Shown: positions 62,109 through 64,000 of the stretch, one piece after another | Layout: every line of letters begins with the position of its first letter | How positions within the stretch are numbered: the stretch's first letter is position 1 | From: Pedobacter westerhofensis | GTDB lineage: Bacteria > Bacteroidota > Bacteroidia > Sphingobacteriales > Sphingobacteriaceae | Assembly: GCF_900182595.1 (NCBI RefSeq) | Contig: NZ_FXTN01000003.1 | Span: 1-64,000 of the forward strand | DNA: 64,000 nt | Direction: 5' to 3' | Notes under the pieces: generated by a model | Told to the model about the DNA's origin: nothing | Database searches by the model: none | The model's input: the letters and a program-made list of their open reading frames with translations, nothing else | Made by a program: the position numbers and the translations under genes

Positions 62109-63770
62109 TTATACCTCAGCAAGGTACTTATGTACAAAGCTGATAGCCATAGAACCTTCGCCTACGGCAGAGGCTACTCTGTTCATTGCTCCTGCGCGCA
62201 CGTCTCCTGCGGCAAAGATCCCTGCACAGCTGGTCTCCAGAAGATAGGGATCACGCTCCAGTTTCCAGGTCTTTTTAAATTCATCATAATTGCGGAGCTC
62301 CCGTCCTGTCTCAATAAAATCCCTGTCATTTTTAATAATCTCCAGTTTGATCCAGTCAGTATATGGCCGGGCACCGATAAAGATGTACAAAGCTCCGGCT
62401 TCCCTGGTTTCGGTCTCCTTAGTCAGGATATTAATCAGGGTCAGTTTTTCCAGATGACCATCTCCTGTTGCCTCAAACAATTCTGTATTTGGCAGTACAT
62501 GGATATTTGGAGTAAGTTCTATCTGCTCAATCAGGTAGGCCGACATGGTAGCTGAAAGGTCGTCCTTGCGAATGATGATGCTCACATTTGCGGCAAATTT
62601 GGACAGATACATGGCCGATTGTCCGGCAGAATTGCCACCACCGATAATAAAAACATCCCTTCCCTTACAGGCCGATGCTTCAGTATTTGCGGCACCATAA
62701 TAGATACCGGCGCCAGTGAAATTTTCCACACCCTTTACTTCAAGCTTGCGGTAATCCACACCCGTGGTAATGACCACTGAGCGGGTAAGAATATCAGGGC
62801 CGTCGTCAAGTACAATCGTTTTGTATCCATCTTTTTGTTTGATGTCACTTACCGACTGTGGCGAGAGGAATGCAGCACCTAAGCGCGTGGCCTGGCTCAT
62901 TGCCCGCCGCGTGAGGTCGGCACCGCTCAAACCTGAGGGAAAGCCAAGATAATTCTCTATTCTCGAACTGGTACCAGCCTGTCCTCCGGGGGCTTTGCGC
63001 TCGATCATCAGGGTCTTTAAACCCTCAGAGGCACCATATACCGCAGCAGCAAGACCTGCCGGTCCGGCGCCAATAATTACCACATCGTAGATATCATGCA
63101 TCACATCCGGGTTCTTCCCAACCTTTGCTGCGATATCCTTAATAGAAGGCTTTTTCAGAAAAGAGCCATCATCAAAAAATACCAGCGGAAGATCGTCGTT
63201 ACATAGGTTATTGATACTGAGCAGACTTGCAGCATCAGGGTGCGTCTGTACGTCCAGCCAGCGGTAAGGGATCAGATTGCTTCCCAGGTAATCCTTTACC
63301 TGGTGAGACTGAGGCGAGAACTGAAATCCTACCAGCTTAATCCCTTTGAATTCTGGGATATAATCACCCTGCCAGTCGTCGAGCAGGTCATTGATCACAG
63401 GGTAAAGTTTTTCCTCAGGCGGGTCCCATGGTTTAATCAGGTAATAATCTAGTTTTACATCATTGATTGCCTTAATCGCGGCATCAGTATCCGAATAGGC
63501 GGTAAGCAAGACGCGCTTGGCATCCGGGAATATCTTTATTGCTTTTTCGAGGAAGGCCACACCTTCCATCTCGGGCATCCGCTGATCACAGAGAAAAAGC
63601 GCGATTACATCAGAACTGTTTTTCAGATCCGTCAGGGCCTCCAGTGCTTCATTCGCAGAGGTAGTACTGATGATTTTATATTCATTACCGTATTGCCTCT
63701 TCAGGTCACGGCTGATGGCACGTAATACCTGTGGATCGTCATCAATAGAAAAAATTATAGGGAGATTCAT
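62109..63770 (-). CDS. Receiver domain fused to a thioredoxin-reductase-like flavoprotein
   Basis: A protein of 553 aa in three parts. The receiver (1-125) has DDD at 10-12, phosphoacceptor D62, T90 and K113. A middle segment (about 143-220) looks like a glutaredoxin/thioredoxin fold whose CPYC site reads S152-P-Q-S155. The rest is a thioredoxin-reductase-like flavoprotein with the FAD motif GAGPAG (234-239), the NAD(P)H motif GGGNSAGQ (377-384) and the closing FAD motif AGDVRAGAMNRVASAVGEGS. Where reductases carry CxxC there is YYGAANTEA (357-365), so no dithiol is present. It is downstream of a histidine kinase on the same strand, a likely phosphodonor. Confidence 0.9.
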   Translation of the reverse strand: MNLPIIFSIDDDPQVLRAISRDLKRQYGNEYKIISTTSANEALEALTDLKNSSDVIALFLCDQRMPEMEGVAFLEKAIKIFPDAKRVLLTAYSDTDAAIKAINDVKLDYYLIKPWDPPEEKLYPVINDLLDDWQGDYIPEFKGIKLVGFQFSPQSHQVKDYLGSNLIPYRWLDVQTHPDAASLLSINNLCNDDLPLVFFDDGSFLKKPSIKDIAAKVGKNPDVMHDIYDVVIIGAGPAGLAAAVYGASEGLKTLMIERKAPGGQAGTSSRIENYLGFPSGLSGADLTRRAMSQATRLGAAFLSPQSVSDIKQKDGYKTIVLDDGPDILTRSVVITTGVDYRKLEVKGVENFTGAGIYYGAANTEASACKGRDVFIIGGGNSAGQSAMYLSKFAANVSIIIRKDDLSATMSAYLIEQIELTPNIHVLPNTELFEATGDGHLEKLTLINILTKETETREAGALYIFIGARPYTDWIKLEIIKNDRDFIETGRELRNYDEFKKTWKLERDPYLLETSCAGIFAAGDVRAGAMNRVASAVGEGSMAISFVHKYLAEV

Positions 63771-63805
63771 ATCGCAATCTATTGTAATAAGTTAAAAATA
63801 GTATT

Positions 63806-64000
63806 TTAGTTATCCAGCGGGAAGCACACGATAAATTCTGTACGCCCCGGCGCAGATTTCACTTTTACCGAGCCATTGTGCTGATAAATGATCCGCTGCA
63901 CCACCTCCAGCCCCATTCCGGTGCCCTTTCCCATTGGCTTGGTGGTGTAAAAAGGGTCAAATATATTAGGGAGAACTTCAGCCGGGATTCCGGGGCCATC
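63806..64000 (-). CDS. Histidine kinase, C-terminal fragment cut by window end
   Basis: The visible 64 residues are the end of a HATPase_c domain: DGPGIP (G1 box), FDPFYTTKPMGKGTGMGLEV (F and G2 boxes), IIYQHNGSVKVKSAPGRTEFIVCFP, and a stop at 63806-63808. The gene continues beyond the right edge. It lies 35 bp upstream of the receiver-flavoprotein gene on the same strand and is its probable partner. Confidence 0.88.
   Translation of the reverse strand, partial: DGPGIPAEVLPNIFDPFYTTKPMGKGTGMGLEVVQRIIYQHNGSVKVKSAPGRTEFIVCFPLDN

Overview
The window reads as chromosomal DNA of a Bacteroidota species, most likely Sphingobacteriaceae and Pedobacter-like. The evidence is paired SusC/SusD genes, an ECF sigma/FecR pair with DUF4974, DUF1735, BT_3928-type and DUF1599 proteins, many Tat-exported sugar isomerases and Gfo/Idh/MocA proteins, and Bacteroidetes promoters (TTG, about 19 bp, TAnnTTTG). 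The genus is inferred from gene content, not from a marker search. No tRNA, rRNA, CRISPR array, insertion sequence or prophage was seen inside the window.

Layout. 1-564: no convincing gene, two leftward promoters (the outer one very strong) and a GC-richer stem-loop. 565-2641: heme A synthase and tRNA uridine hydroxylase TrhO. 2783-12587: a polysaccharide utilization locus (PUL) with ECF sigma, FecR, STN-bearing SusC, SusD, DUF1735 lipoprotein and a GH92 alpha-mannosidase. 12684-15587: a membrane one-component regulator (beta-propeller, Y_Y_Y, transmembrane segment, LuxR-type HTH). 15840-25135: a second PUL with SusC, SusD, GH144, GH3 and an esterase, best read as beta-1,2-glucan use. 25164-26862: yebC and an SDR threonine dehydrogenase on the minus strand.

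27017-38459 is the most interesting block. It holds eleven plus-strand genes that look like a complete oxidative (3-keto-glycoside) sugar pathway: a GMC flavin dehydrogenase with its Tat-exported subunit 3 and a lipoprotein cytochrome c, two Gfo/Idh/MocA oxidoreductases, a DUF1080 protein (the family now linked to 3-keto-disaccharide cleavage), four TIM-barrel sugar isomerase/epimerase-like proteins and an MFS permease. Five of the eleven carry Tat signals, and two more have Sec or lipoprotein signals. Enzymes therefore appear to act in the periplasm, with a smaller cytosolic set.

38744-64000 is mainly housekeeping: asd, a PBP4-type carboxypeptidase, GH20 hexosaminidase, truA, a thioesterase, aroK, an orphan DppB-like permease, a DoxX-like protein, DUF1599, folP-cdaA, a bacilliredoxin, ahcY, pdxJ, gcvP, a receiver protein, a metallo-hydrolase, recJ-lptB and a GH3-auxin-type adenylating enzyme. 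The right end holds an unusual signalling group: a GAF plus dimerization-domain protein with no ATPase domain, a receiver fused to a flavoprotein of the thioredoxin-reductase fold that has lost its redox cysteines, and the C-terminus of a histidine kinase cut by the window edge.
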